64,000 nt of DNA, from contig CM044315.1 of the NCBI GenBank assembly GCA_024291935.2, positions 80,954,385 to 81,018,384 of the forward strand, in the 5' to 3' direction. Under the pieces are notes generated by a model that saw only the letters and a list, made by a program, of their open reading frames with translations, was not told the DNA's origin and did no database searches. This stretch comes from Okapia johnstoni. Its lineage: Eukaryota > Chordata > Mammalia > Artiodactyla > Giraffidae. The first letter of the stretch is position 1, and each line of letters begins with the position of its first letter. Of the stretch, positions 22,411 to 35,010 are shown piece by piece. The position numbers were made by a program, and so were the translations under genes.

Positions 22411-25400
22411 CTTCACATCCTGATCATTCTACTACAAAATGCAAACATCTGTTTCATGTGTTTTAAAAGTTGTTTGCATCACTGGATTTTGATAATGGAA
22501 ATGCTCTAACAATGGAGAGCTCCATACATCTTTCCCTACCTCTGAGTTCAGTGACATCTTGTTTGCTTGAAATCTGGCCATGATGGGTATATCTACCCAA
22601 CATGGAAACCAGAAAACAATACAACTCAGAACTCCTCCCTCCCCTCCCAGGATTGATTGTTAGATGCTTACCAGCACAGCACTGCTTCCAGTCCTGAGTC
22701 CTAAGAAGCCAGATGTCGCAGGATGACCTAGTGCTGGAGGCTTCCCACTCTGCTATTGGCAAGTGTCAGGGGAGCCGGCAATGAGCGACCCTCACCCAGG
22801 AGGAGCCCAGCCCAGCAGCTCAGGCCCTCTCAGCCCAGTCCTCTTGCCTGGCCCTGACAGAGGCTCCCAGACAGTGAGACACAGCCTGGCACTGGCCTCT
22901 GGACCCTCGCCAGCCTCCTCACAACCCTCAGCAGGGCTGACCATGGTCAAGGCCTTCTGATGCAGAGCATGTGGAAGACCAGCTCTGCATTCAGGGAGCT
23001 CCCAGGCCCCCCTGGCTCCCACCTTTAGGGATGAAGCCCAAACACACTCAGAGCCTACTTTGCACAGGCCTTGGGAGGCAGGGATTTGACAGATGAGAAA
23101 ACAGTGTCAGAAAGGGTAAGGAACTTGTCCAAACAAGATCAGATGGGCTGATAACAGGAGGAGCCCAGAAGCACATGGAGGCCGCTGCTCCCCCACTTGG
23201 CTCTGTCTTCTGAGGCAAGGTTCAGTTTCCATTTCTCTAAAATGCGGAAGACTCTTTTCTTCTCTCACAGGTGATGATGCAGATCCAGTGATGGCACACG
23301 TGAGCCCAATGCTCAGCACAGAATAACCACTTCATGAAAGTTAATCCCCTCCCTGTGTCTACTTCCTGATCCTCCTTCCCATTCCTTCTTCCTGGAATCA
23401 CACCTCACAGGGAGGGGACACATTCCTTCCTTCATGGCATCTCTGAGCCACTGTGTGCCCCTGAACTGTCCCTGGGATCAGAAATACCTGAGCATTCCAT
23501 CCGGGTACTTCTGGTTCTTTGTGAGGTGGGGGTGGGAGACTCTGATCCCAGGGCTTCCTGCAACCATCTGCTCTTCCTCAGACTCAACTACAGTCTCCGA
23601 GGACTGCCCTGTGGGAGTCTTCTCCTGTACCCCAACTTCCTCAACACCCCCCCCCCACACACACACATACATCCTCCAGCCTGATGGACCCAGAGATTCA
23701 GGGAAGAGAGGGAGTTGGGCCTAGAACTCAGGACAGATGAAAACTTGCCTTGCTAATCCTTGTCTTCAGAACCAGAATGGAAATGATAACCAACTCTTCC
23801 CTGAGCCAGGCCCTGACTCCTCTCCCCCATGTCACTGACCCTCACTTCAGCTCTGAAGAGATAGCCCATGCAGGACCCATTTGTCCATTGGATAGATGAA
23901 GAAATTGAGGCCCAGGAAGGTGCAGTGACTTGCCCGAAGTCAGAAACAATCTAGGATCAAAGATAGGATGAAACTCATGCCATTCTGACTCTTTAAATGA
24001 CAGAATTACTTAAAAGACTGTCAAGCTGGGTCCTATTATCCATCTACTCTCCATATTCCAGGTAAGTGATATGATCTGGAAGAAATGAGGGATTTAGCAA
24101 AGACCATGCAGCTACATAGTGGGAGAGCCAGCAACAGAGCCCTGTTACGAACCTCTCGGGCCAGGGCTGTGTCCACAATATCACAGGCTTCAGGGTTTGT
24201 GTCTAAACAAATGGCTCTACCTGAACTCTAATTGAAATCCTTCCTGCTGTCCTGGAGCTGGTTGTGACCACCAGTGGGGCTGGGCTGGGGGTGTAGGGGG
24301 TTGGTATGAGGGGCAAGACTGGACTCTGGATGATGAATTTTGAGCCAGGTGGGCCTGCAGGCCTCAAGGAGAAGAGGGTGGGCTGCAAGAAGGGAAAAGC
24401 TAGGACTGTGGCAGTCCTAATATCCAGGGACTCTGTAATTAGCCCCAGGCTGAGAATGCTTCCGGGAGGGGTTCCGTGGGAATTATCTCTCGTTTGCTAA
24501 GACAGGTATCCTAGAAAGTTTCTGGGTTTATGTCTGGGGAGGGAGCTGAGGGAAATGGTAGCAGTTGCTGATGGTACTAATGATCAAGAGAATCTTAGTG
24601 GTCCTTTGGGACAGCCTTGCACACAAAGCACTTTCATGTATATTTTCTCATCAGGTCCTCCCAACACACCTGGAAGGGAGGTGTAATGGTCCCTGTTTTA
24701 CAGATGATGACAATGATGGAGACAGATACTCACTGAGCCCTTGTCATGGACTAAGTCTTGAGGGAGTCATTGATGCTGGTTTTGGTCACTTCACTGCTCT
24801 CTAAGTCAGAAAGAGCCTTCAAAGCAACATGTCAAGTTCCCTACTCTCTTTTACAGCCATGAAAATTGAAGCTCAGAGAAAGGAAGTCACTGGTCTGCAT
24901 GAGGTAGTGTGTAGGGGATTAGAATCTAGAAGTCCTGCTGCCCAGCCACAGACCCCTTCCATTGACTCTATGCTCCTTCCTCTGCTTTGTTCTCTAGAAA
25001 TTTGAAGAAAGAGCTGTCCATCTGTATAGTAATAATTAGTTAGTTGCAGGTATCTTGCCATGCATGCCCTCAGCATCTTGATTCCTGGGTATTTGTATCC
25101 CCCAAGACTAAATTTTGTGTGAGCCAATGAAAGTACATCTAGGTCAGAGAAGATAATAGGATTGCTGCTGTTTGGTCACTAAGTTGTGTCCAGTTCTTTT
25201 GTGACCACGTGTACCATAGCCCGCCAGGCTCCTTCTGTCCATGGGATTTCCCAGGCAAGAGTGCTGGAGTGGGTTGCCATTTTCTTCTCCAGCAGATCTT
25301 TCTGACCCATGGATCAAACCTAGGTCTCCTGCATTGGCAGGCAGGTTCTTTACCACTGAGCCACCAGAAAACCCCTGAAAATGTTAGTCGCTCAGTCATG

Positions 25401-25590
25401 TCCGACTCTTTGTGACCCCATGGACTACAGCCCACAAGGCTCCTCTGTCCATGGAATTCTCCAATAATTCAACAACAAAACAATAACAATGATGGTGGTA
25501 ATAATAATAATAAGAGCAAACCTTATAAGCATTGCTTCTTATGTGTTTTACTCACAATAATCCATTTAGTATTCAAAATATCCCTATGAG
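22411..25590 (+). repeat. Segmental duplication, copy B
   Basis: Partner of 365-5560. It lacks the SINE, tandem duplication and LTR found in copy A, so it shows the ancestral arrangement, for example the contiguous 'ctacatagtgggagagcc' near 24112. It carries its own SINEs at 25153-25465 and a poly-C/(CA) tract near 23646-23668 where copy A has only short 'catacatacaca'. Confidence 0.85.
25153..25465 (-). mobile_element. Bov-tA SINE plus a second truncated copy
   Basis: 25153-25375 is an antisense SINE with its tRNA-like head at the right. A second partial Bov-A body follows at 25385-25465. An (AAT)-type tract follows at 25498-25515, mirroring the AAT tract in copy A. Confidence 0.75.
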
Positions 25591-25594
25591 TTAA

Positions 25595-26545
25595 TATGCA
25601 AAATATATAAACAGCTCATATAACTCAATATCAAAAAAACCCAATCAAAAAATGGAAGACCTGAATAGACAACTTTATAAAGAAAACAGATCGACGCCTA
25701 ACAAGCAAGTGAAAAGATGCTCATCATCACTAATTATTAGAGAAATGCAAACCAAAATATCAGTAAAATATCACCTGTTAGAATGAATATCATAAAAAAT
25801 CTACAAATAATAAATGTTGGAGAAGAGGAAAAACAGAACGCTTGCACACTGCTGGTAGGAATGGAAATTGGTGCAGCCACTGTGGAAAATAGTATGGAGG
25901 TTCCTTTAAAAATTAAAAATAGAACTGCCATATGGTCTAGCTATTGCACTCTTGAGTATATACCCAGAAAAAAAAGGAAAAACACGAATTTTAAAAGATA
26001 CATGCAAGCTCATGTTCAGAACAGCACTTACAGTAACTAAGATATGGAAGCAACCTAAATGTCAATGTACAGATGAACAGATAAAGAAGAAGTGATGTAC
26101 ACATACAATAAAATGTTGTTCAGCTTCAGCCATAAAAAAAGAATGAGATTCTGCCATTTATAGCAACATGGATGGACCTAGAGAATATTATACTTATTGA
26201 AATAAGTCAAAGGCAAATACTGTATGATAACACTTATATGTGGAATCTAAAAAGTAATACACCTTAATGCACATGCAAAAGAGAAATAGACTCACAGTTA
26301 TAGAAAGTGAACTATGTGAAGAGGAAAGGGAGAGAGGGAGATTAGGGATATGTGATTAAGAGATACATATTATGTATAACCTAAATAAGCAACTAGGATA
26401 TACTGTATAGCACAGGGAATTATAGTCATTATCTTCTAATGACTTTTATTGGAGCATAATCTGTAAAAATACTGAATCACTATGTTGCACACCTGAAATT
26501 AATATAATATTGTAAATCAACTATACTTCAATTTTTTAAAATTCC
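25595..26545 (+). mobile_element. Old L1 3' end inserted in a MIR
   Basis: The L1 end-of-ORF2/3'-UTR order is clear ('gaagacctgaatagacaac', 'aaaagatgctcatcatcac', 'atacccagaaaaaaaagg', 'gcaacatggatggaccta'). Flanks 'tatccctatgag' and 'ttcctatgac' resemble the two sides of a split MIR. Confidence 0.75.
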
Positions 26546-26687
26546 TATGACACGTGCTGTAATCTTCATGATTTTGCAGATAAAGAAATTGAGTCATAGA
26601 GATTTAGCAGTGTGACAAATGTCCTATAGCCACTAACTGGCAGACTAGGACCATAAGTGGTGTGATGTTACAAGTTTAACAACTGGG

Positions 26688-26860
26688 ACTTCCCCGGTGG
26701 TCCAGTGGTTACGAATCCACCTTCCAATGAAGGGGACATGGGCTTGATCCCTGTTTGGGGAACTAAGACCATACACCTCAACTACCAAAGTCCATGTGCT
26801 CTAGAGCCCACGTACCACAACTAGAGAATCTGTGCGCTGCAGTGGAAGATCCCGCATCCA
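26688..26860 (+). mobile_element. CHR-type SINE
   Basis: It starts 'gggacttccccggtggtcc', continues with tRNA-like 'gggcttgatccctg', then 'ggggaactaagacc'. A diverged sense copy. Confidence 0.7.
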
Positions 26861-27218
26861 GCTGTCCTGGTCCTTATTTTCATTGCACCAGTCTCTCCCA
26901 GAACACAAAACGGGAAAAGAGGAAACCCACATCTGTTGAGGCTCAGAAAAGTGATGTGACTTGCCCACCGACACAGCTCACGAGTAGCAGATACAAGAAT
27001 TAAATCCTAGTGGACTGACTGCATTACTCCTGTGTTCCTGTCTCACCAGCAAAGCTCAGAGGAACTATCAGGAGCATACACAGGAGTGTTTGGAGACTCA
27101 GGATGTAGAACTAGGAGGGACAGGGGAACAAGAGCCCTGGGAAATCAGCTGTGATAGGGTTTGAGGAAGAGTTCTAGTGCTCAGACCTGTGCTGCCCAGA
27201 AAACCAAGAGGTAGAGTA

Positions 27219-27694
27219 TATTAGTCTCCTGTTGCTGCTGTAACAAACTGTCACAAACTTAGTGGCCTTAAATGACACAAATGCATTCTCTTACAGTTCT
27301 GGAGGTCAGACGCCCAAAGTGAGTCTTAAGGAGCTAAAATCACGGTGTTTGCAGGTTTGGTTCTTCCTGAAGGCTCCAGGGGAGAATCTGTTCCTTACAT
27401 CTTCCAGTTTTTAGAGGCTACTTTGGTGTCCCTTGGGTTGTAGCTACATCACTCCAACCTCTGCTTCCATGTTCACATCATCCTCTTCCCCTTTGACCTT
27501 CTTGCCTTCCTTCTAATAAAGACCTTTGTGACTATATTTAGAGCCCACCTGGATACCTCAGGATCATCTCCCCATCTCAGAAGCTTAATTTAATCACACA
27601 CACAAACTCCCTTTTGCTATATAAGGTAACATTCACAGGCTCCAGGACTTAGGACATGGACATCCTTGGGGAGCCATTATTCAGCCTACAACAC
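27219..27694 (-). mobile_element. MaLR (MLT1-like) LTR, antisense
   Basis: 'ttacagttctggaggtcag', 'ggctccaggggagaatctg' and 'ggacatccttggggagcc' mark an old mammalian-wide LTR of the ERVL-MaLR kind in reverse orientation. Subfamily is uncertain. Nothing recognisable lies at 27695-27960. Confidence 0.55.
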
Positions 27695-28361
27695 AAGGTC
27701 TCCAGAAAAATCCCCCTCAGTCAGCTCACTCTCCAAGACCTTTCCTGGTCTGCTGAAGTGCCAGGAAGCTTATCAGTATGAAGCTAATTCGGCAGGTGAA
27801 TGTGCTTTCTAGAAAGTACAGGGAGTAGGTACATGAGACCCATGGTAGCTTGAGGCTCCACCAGAATTTCCTATCCAGACTCTACCAGACTGTGGGGCCT
27901 CTTCTTGTCTTTGTCAGTAACAGTAACAACTGTAAGAGTCCCCAGCCTCCCAGGAACACAAGATTAGTTTAACACTTGAAAATCAATTAATGTAATATAC
28001 TATATCAATAAAGTAAAACACAGAAACCATATGAGCTCTTACCATGTGTTTCTATAGATGGAATAAACAATTTAAAAAAGAAATTAAGAAAAGTCTATTT
28101 ATACTATCATCATAATAATGAAATCCTGAGGAATAAATTTAATAAAAGAAGTACAAAACTATACTCTGAAAGCTATAAAACATTGTTTAAAGAGATTACG
28201 ATGATCTATATAAGTGGAAAGACATCTCAGGTTCACGTATCAGAATAATAAACTCTGTTAAGATGTGAATATTTCCTAAATTGTCTACAGATTCCACACA
28301 ATTCCTATCATAATCCCACTGGCATTTGGCAGAAATTGGAAAGTTGATCCTAACATTCGTA

Positions 28362-28534
28362 ACAACCTAGATGGATGGGATGGGAAGGGAGGTGGGAGAA
28401 ATGTTTAAATGGGAGGGGACATGGGTAAACCTATGGCTGATTTATGCTGATGTTTGACAGAAACCAATGCAATACTGTAAAGCAATTATCCTTCAAATAA
28501 AAATAAATAAGTTTTTTAAAAAGGAAGGGAAAAA
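28362..28534 (+). mobile_element. Young L1 3' tail nested in host L1
   Basis: Ruminant L1 3' terminus ('gatgggaagggaggtggg' to 'aaataaaaataaataag'). Flanked by 'aacattcgta' (28352-28361) and 'aacattcata' (28535-28544), a 10-bp duplication with one difference. Severely 5'-truncated. Confidence 0.8.
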
Positions 28535-28762
28535 AACATTCATATGGAAGTTCAAGGCACCTAGAATAGGCAAAACAGTCTTTAACCAATTTTAAAAGTT
28601 ACTACAAAACTGTAGTAACCAATAATCAAGACAGTGTGTTAGTGTCATAAGGATTTGCCTATAATTCAGCAGAATAGTATTGATAGTCCAAAAATAGATG
28701 TTCACATTTATGGTCAATTGATTTTTGACAAGGATAAATTTTCCAAGACAATTTAATGAGGA

Positions 28763-31700
28763 AAGAATAGTCCTTTTTTTAAAAACAAAATTCACATTTT
28801 ATTTAGGTTGAAATAAACTATACAAAACTGGTTTTTTCACCGAAAATAACAGCAATAACTTCTGTATTATTCCTAGAAAAACTACAAAACACTTATTTTT
28901 GTAGGTTTTCTAGGCTTTGCTTATAAATCAAGATGAGGCAGTAGATACAGTCATGGAAAAAGACAGAAGAAAATAGACAAATCAGTTGTTGGTATCCATG
29001 GCCTCTAATCCTTTCTTGACCATGAAATGGAAGTGTTCAACATATACCTGCCAAAAAGCTTACGAAGACGTAGGCTCAATAAAGGAATGCAAACAGCAAC
29101 AACCAGATGTGGAACAACAATGGCAGGCTCTTCCATTCAAACTTTAACTTGTTGCTTTAACTTCATTTGATAAAGACAAAATCTACACTGAAATCCTTGT
29201 TTGACAAGCTCACACATTTCTCTTACAGTCTGATAATTTTCTTAACTGTCCTTTACAGATTTTTAATAGCATACTTAAAACTTTTATTAAAAAGTCAATC
29301 GTGAGCTTCGCTGTAACATTTTACAAAATGTGTTCCTTCCTCCCATACCTCCTCTAATTTTATTTTTTCAAAGATCTGATAACTTAACACCTGACAATTG
29401 GATCCAACTTAACTAAAACAATTCCAAAGTGCCATTAGTAGAGAACACATGAAAATGTTACATGGTACTTTCAATGCTATATTCTGGAAGAACAGTTAGG
29501 TCTCCAAAGCATGGGCATTCAAACAGGCCATTTATACAGGCAAATTATCAATGACTAATGAACTCAATGGGAGGCCTACAGGTCAAGATATTCAGTGATT
29601 ATGTGGCCTACCCTTACAACTTTTCTGTAAGATATTTTTAAATTTCTTACAGGTTTTTATCAAATATCACATATAAGAGAAAGTCTAGGTTAAAAGTCTC
29701 TTAGGTATTTTCAGTGGTTTCTGAATTATCTGTAGGGAGCTCTGACTTACTTGTATAGAGTTTGATATATGTATCAACCATTAAATCTAAATCATGTTTT
29801 ATATCAAAATTTATGTTAAGCAAAGCCAAGTTACTTGACCTTTGATATGTCAAAGTGTTCCTCAAATATGCTTTGAGACGCTTTTGCCCATTTTCATAGC
29901 GTTCATTCTCAACTTTTATCACAGGAAGAACACATAGGACTTTCAGCAAATGCATAAACATTAGGAAAAAACTTGATGTCTGGTAGATGAAGGGCTTCAT
30001 AAACAGTGGATGGAAGTTCTATATCTTTCCCTCTGTGTTTCCATTTGATTCTCCAACAATGCAGCTCAGCAGAGAGTGTGTCAGGATTAGGTGAGTCACT
30101 TTGGTACATGTCAGCATGGTGCTCTTCTGATGTATTGAATTTGAGCTGTCCCATGACAGAGGGTACCAGGGATAAGCATTTAAGAGCTTTGTGGTGGTGT
30201 TCTGAGACTATATCTTTCAGTTCCTGAATAATGTGTTCCACAGTTAGAACAGAGTTTCTTTATAGTAACTCTCAGAGGTAGCTGAGATTCCAGGTTATTG
30301 TGCTGAGCTCTGCCAAATTTCCCTGGGAGTTGCATCTGAAAACAGTTTGGGTGTCAAATCTGTGGCTTCCTCAAACCAAAATACATGATAAACTTCAATA
30401 TTTCCCATCACTTCATTTAGTGAATGTAGCACTGCAGTCAAGGTATTGGCTGCAGAAAAGACATCAGAGGTTTGCCCCTGAAGATTTTTCCCAAAGGCTC
30501 TTGTAAAAGATAAAACATTTTAAAGGATAACAATGGTAATGATGAAATCAAAATCTGTTACCGCACTACAGAGCACAAATGCTCGGCCAGCTATACAGTT
30601 ATTCCATCTAACATTTGTATCACTATTTATACCATCTAAACATAAAACAAGCGCTTGTAGGAGGTCCACTAAGATTTCAGAAGCATCATGCCTACCTGTC
30701 CACTGAGAATGACAAATTTCCTTCAGTTCTTTGCCCCTTTCTTCATCTGAAAGTGGACAGAAGTTACACTTTCAAGCTCTAAAAGCAGTTGTGGTAATCG
30801 ATGGAAAAAAGAACAGACTTCCTCAGTTGTTCCTAATGAGACAGATACTCCCATAACAGGCACTGATTTTGCCAACCACATATTTAAGGCACAGGAAGAT
30901 CAGAGTGTGTAGCTTGGGGATATTTCTCTAAAAGTCTAGAAGCAACAACTTTCATTTTGGATGAAAATCCACTAGACACAATGTAAGCCCGGCCGTGACA
31001 GTACTCCATGTTTAATCCCCATTTCTCAGTTATTATAGTGTGAAATTTCACAGCCAAAATTTCTGCATCAGCTTCATAAGGCAGGAAGCCTACAAATTCC
31101 TGTCTCAGGTTGTGAGCTTCGTTGACAAACCTCACCAACACAGGCAGGTGCTCTTGCCCTGCGACGTCCACCACATCATCAGTGATGATGAAAAGGAAGT
31201 GAGAGTCTCTCACTTACCTGAGAGCTTCTTCCCGAATGTAGCTCTCACAGATCTCCAGCATCTTTTTCTGCTGTGTTTTTGAACAGAACAATGTGTTAAC
31301 TGCTGTTGTCTCAAACGCTTTCTCAGAACCTCTTCACCAGAACTGATCCGGCACTCTAGCAGCGCTTGAAAGTTATCAGGAGTAAAAAGACTTCCTCGGA
31401 TTTCATCAGCTTCATGTCCATCCAGAAGTATGTTTTGTTTTCCCATAAGAATCAAAATTTTAGATAAAGATTTTAAGTATGCTTTGATTTCCTTCTCTTC
31501 AAGAGTTTAAGGTAAAATGTCTTCATCCTGCTCTTCACCTCCTCCTTCTGCACTGGAATTTTGAGCATCGTTATTGTTTATTTCCTTACGTTTTGGTTCC
31601 TGTTCAGAAGTTTCATCAACAGGTCAAGGCCTTTTAAAAAGGCATTCAGAAGTCAAGTCATTAACACTATCACTTTTTTTCTGTTTCAGTGTCTCGATTG

Positions 31701-32132
31701 TATCTTCACCCAATGCTTTTTATTTGCTTTCTGTGTCTACTATGTGGATTATTCAAATGGCTGGTAAGATCGAATATTGTTTGCATTATCTCGGAGAACG
31801 GTCCCATAAGGACTAGTTCTGCAGATCATAGAGGTTTCAAAGTGTTTGGCACACGGTCAATAATGTTTATTTAGCTGATCAGGTATTTTATCTTCTAAGT
31901 CGGCTCGCCTACAGTTCACCACCTTCTTCTGGCATCTGGCCAGATCCCACTGGAACCTGAAGAAGGCCAGGTCCGACTGCACACTCTTCCGCGTGCAGCT
32001 GTGGGCAGCGCAGAAGTTCGGCATCGTTGTCTGCCTGCCGGCCAGCCCGGCCACCACCACCCCTCCACCTCCTTACCTGCTCAGAGCAGCCTGCCAGCCC
32101 GTCAGGGCCAGGGAGGGAAGAATAGTCCTTTT
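28763..32132. repeat. 15-bp target-site duplication bounding the THAP12 retrocopy
   Basis: 'aagaatagtcctttt' occurs at 28763-28777 and at 32118-32132, perfectly matched. The L1 sequence reads through naturally if one copy and everything between are removed. Confidence 0.95.
28778..32117 (-). pseudogene. THAP12: THAP12 (PRKRIR) processed pseudogene
   Basis: A reverse-transcribed, intronless copy of the mRNA for THAP12, a nuclear THAP zinc-finger protein itself derived from a transposase. The coding-equivalent region runs from ATG at 32024 to stop at 29701, close to the parent's roughly 760 codons. Seen in order: THAP domain start MPNFCAAHSCTRKS and ADLEDKIPDQLNKHY; then a TGA stop at 31859-31857 where an Arg codon is expected (a CpG-decay change); GHEADEIRGSLFTPDNFQAL (near 31400); a frameshift; TDDVVDVAGQEHLPVLVRF and FLPYEADAEILAVKFH (near 31100); more stops at 30250-30880; QLKFNTSEEHHADMY; then a frameshift near 29950 before NERYENGQKRLKAYL and the C-terminus. 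A 3' UTR of about 0.9 kb ends with AATAAA (minus strand, about 28803) and a degenerate A-tail at 28778-28796. The G+C-rich 5' UTR is about 93 bp. It is not expected to encode a working protein. Confidence 0.95.
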
Positions 32133-32492
32133 AATAAAATGTGCTGAGACAATGAATAGTCTCGTTCAAAAGAATGAAGTTGGAACTCTACCTCACATCT
32201 TATATAAATATCACTTCAAAATGGAGTAAAGACTTCAACATACGAGCTGAAAATATAAAACTTTTAGAAGACAGCAAAGGGTAAGTCTTCATGATCTTGG
32301 ATTAGGCAATAGTTTCTTAGGACCCCAAATGGACAAGCAACAAAAGGAAAAATAAGGATTCTTCAAAATTAAAAATGTTTGTGCTTCAAAGGACACCATC
32401 AAGAAAGTAAAAAGGCAACCCATGGAATGGGGCTGCCAGAAATATTTGCAAATCATATATGTGAAAAGGATTTTATCTACAATATAAAGAAC

Positions 32493-32805
32493 GCTTGTGC
32501 TTAGTCGCTCAGTCATGTCCGACTCTCTGTGACCCCTAGGACTCTTTGTGACACTGTGGACTGTAGCCCACCAGGCTCCTCTCTCCTTGGGGATTCTCCA
32601 GGCCATAATACTGGAGTGGGTTGCTGTGTCCCCCTCCAGGAGATCTTCCCAACCTAGGGATCGAAGCCAGGTCTCCCGCACTGCAGGTGGACCCTTTACT
32701 TTCTTAGCCACCAGGGAAGCCCAAGGATACTGGAGTGGATAGCCTATCCTTTCTCCAATGGATCTTCCCTGCATTGCAGGCAGAGTCTTTACCAGCTGAG
32801 CTACC
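32493..32805 (-). mobile_element. Bov-tA SINE composite nested in L1
   Basis: An antisense SINE with its head at 32700-32721 is followed by a second partial head region to 32805. Flanking duplication 'ataaagaac' at 32484-32492 and 32806-32814. Confidence 0.8.
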
Positions 32806-32946
32806 ATAAAGAACCCTTACAATTCAATAATAGACGACTAACCAAATGAAAAAATGGGAAAAGGATCTGAATGAACATTTCTCCAAAGAAGATATACAGA
32901 TGTCCATCAAGCACATGAAAAGATGCTCAAGGTCACTGATCATCAG

Positions 32947-33638
32947 TTCAGTTCAGTTCAGTCCCTCAGTCATGTCTGACTCTTTGCAACGCCATGGACT
33001 GCAGCATGCCAGGCCTCCCTGTCCATCACCAACTCCCAGAGCTTTTTCAAACTCAAGTCCATCAAGTCAGTGATGCCATCCAACCGTCTCATTCTTTGTC
33101 GTCCCCTTCTCTTCCTACCTTCAATCTTTCCCAGCATCAGGGTCTTTTCAAATGAGTCAGTTCTTGGCATCATGTGGCCAAAGTATTGGAGCTTCAACTT
33201 CAACATCAGTCCTTCCGATGAATATTCAGGACTGATTTCCTTTAGGATTGACTGATTAGATCTCCTTGCAGTCCAAGGAACTCTCAAGAGTCTTCTCCAA
33301 TACCAAAGTTGAAAAGCATCAATTCTTCGGTGCTCAGCTTTCTTTATGGTCCAACTCTCACATCCATACATGACTACTGGAAAAACCATAGCTTTGACTA
33401 GACAGACCTTTGTTGGCAAAGCAATGTCTCTGCTTTTTAATATGCTGTCTGGGTTGGTCATAGCTTTTCTTCCAAGGAGCAAGCATCTTTAATTTCATGG
33501 CTGCAGTCACTATCTGCAGTGATTTTGGAGCCCAAGAAAATAAAGTCTGGCACTGTTTCCACCGTTTCCCCGTCTATTTGCCATGAAGTGATGGGACCAG
33601 ATGCCATGATCTTTGTTTTCTGGATGTTGAGTTTTAAG
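32947..33638 (-). mobile_element. Bov-B LINE 3' part nested in L1
   Basis: It begins with tandem 'ttcag' units. The minus-strand frame at 32970-33482 keeps 170 codons of the C-terminal reverse-transcriptase region ([20 protein letters not shown] near its N-terminus). Flanks 'tcactgatcatcag' (32933-32946) and 'tcacttatcatcag' (33639-33652) form a 14-bp duplication with one mismatch. Confidence 0.9.
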
Positions 33639-33971
33639 TCACTTATCATCAGGGAAGTGCAAATGAGAAAACAATGAAATAGTACTTTACCCCCACTAGG
33701 ATGGCTATAATCAAAGGCACAGATAATAGCAAGTGTCAGGGAGAATGAGAAGAAATTGGCACTCTCATTCATTGCTGGTGGGAAAGTAAAATGGTGCCAC
33801 CATTTTGGAAACCAATCTGGCAGTTCATCAAAAGGTGAAACACAGAACTAACATATAACCCAGCAATTCCACTCCAAAGAATATGCCTAAGAAAAGTGAA
33901 AACCTATATCCACATAAAAAGAATGTTTATAGTCACACTGTTTATAACAGCTAGAGAGTGGGAAACCAGAT

Positions 33972-34505
33972 TGTTGCCCTAATGGTCTGGGAGCGAGCAA
34001 CGAGAATGAAGACAGAACATGAAATCTGGTGCAATGGGTCAGGGGACCTGCACCCTCTATTGGACTGAGGTGCAGAGTCAACTCTGAGTCCAGATTTTAT
34101 TCCTAAGTGCAGACTACAAGAATTTCTTTGGTCTTATCTTTCTCAAGACATATTCTGTTTCAATCACATACTCCTAAATGTCATGGATTACGCTGACATA
34201 GTCCAGATTTCCTTGTTTTTACCCCAGGCCGTTTCCTTTTTGGGCAAGTCTTGAGAACAACCAGCAAGTGCGCAGGCAGCGTTCATGCCTGGCACCGACC
34301 CGGTGTTCCAAAGTCCATGCTTTCATGATCCCAGTCATACTCCCTTCTGGGTCTGACCTTGGGGTTTGTTACAAGGTTATTATTCTAAGAAAAATATGAA
34401 AGATAATTATTAACATAGCTTCTTAATATATGCTGTTTTTCCAGATTCTATTTCTGTGGAATTCCTCAAGGCTGAGAAAGTACGTTATTAGGAATTCCCA
34501 CTACA
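33972..34505 (-). mobile_element. Solo LTR, class II (betaretrovirus/ERVK-like)
   Basis: A 534-bp block, TG to CA, sits between perfect 6-bp repeats 'ccagat' (33966-33971 and 34506-34511). Six-bp duplications are usual for class II elements. L1 sequence is continuous across it. A minus-strand AATAAA at 34101-34096, with a TATA-like run near 34430 upstream of it, suggests minus orientation. No internal genes remain. Confidence 0.7.
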
Positions 34506-34837
34506 CCAGATGGCCAAACCCAAAAGATGAATGGATAAACAAAATGTGGTATAAATGGAATATTATTCAGTCATAAATGGAATAAGAGTCAGACAGAAAT
34601 GGCTATTATTCAGCCACGAAAAGAAATGAAGTACTGATACATGCTGCAACATGGATGAATCTTAAAGATGTTATGTTAAAGGAATGGAATCAGCCACAAA
34701 AGACCACATGTTGTGTGATTACATTTATATGAAATGTCCCAAACAGGCAAACCCATAGAGGCAAGAAGCAGAATAGTGGATGCCTAGGGTTGGGGGGATG
34801 CAGAGAATGGGGGATGATGGCTAAAGTGTATGGGATT

Positions 34838-35010
34838 TCTTTTTTTGTTTGTTAGTTTATTTATTTTTAATCGAAGGACAATTGCTTTACAGTATTGGCT
34901 GGATTTCTGCCATACATCGACATGAATTAGCCATAGTTGTACATATGTCCCCGCTCTCTTGACGCTCCCTCCTATCTCCCACCCTTTCCCATCCCTCTAG
35001 GTTGTCACAG
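34838..35010 (-). mobile_element. L1 3' tail, antisense, nested in host L1
   Basis: Complement of the ruminant L1 3' terminus ('gacatgaattagccatag', 'cccatccctctaggttg'). Host L1 3' UTR resumes after it ('gaagaataatgaaaatg'). Confidence 0.7.

Noticed and set aside
31561..31874. Plus-strand open frames near 31.6-31.9 kb
   Set aside because: They are the reverse strand of the THAP12 retrocopy.
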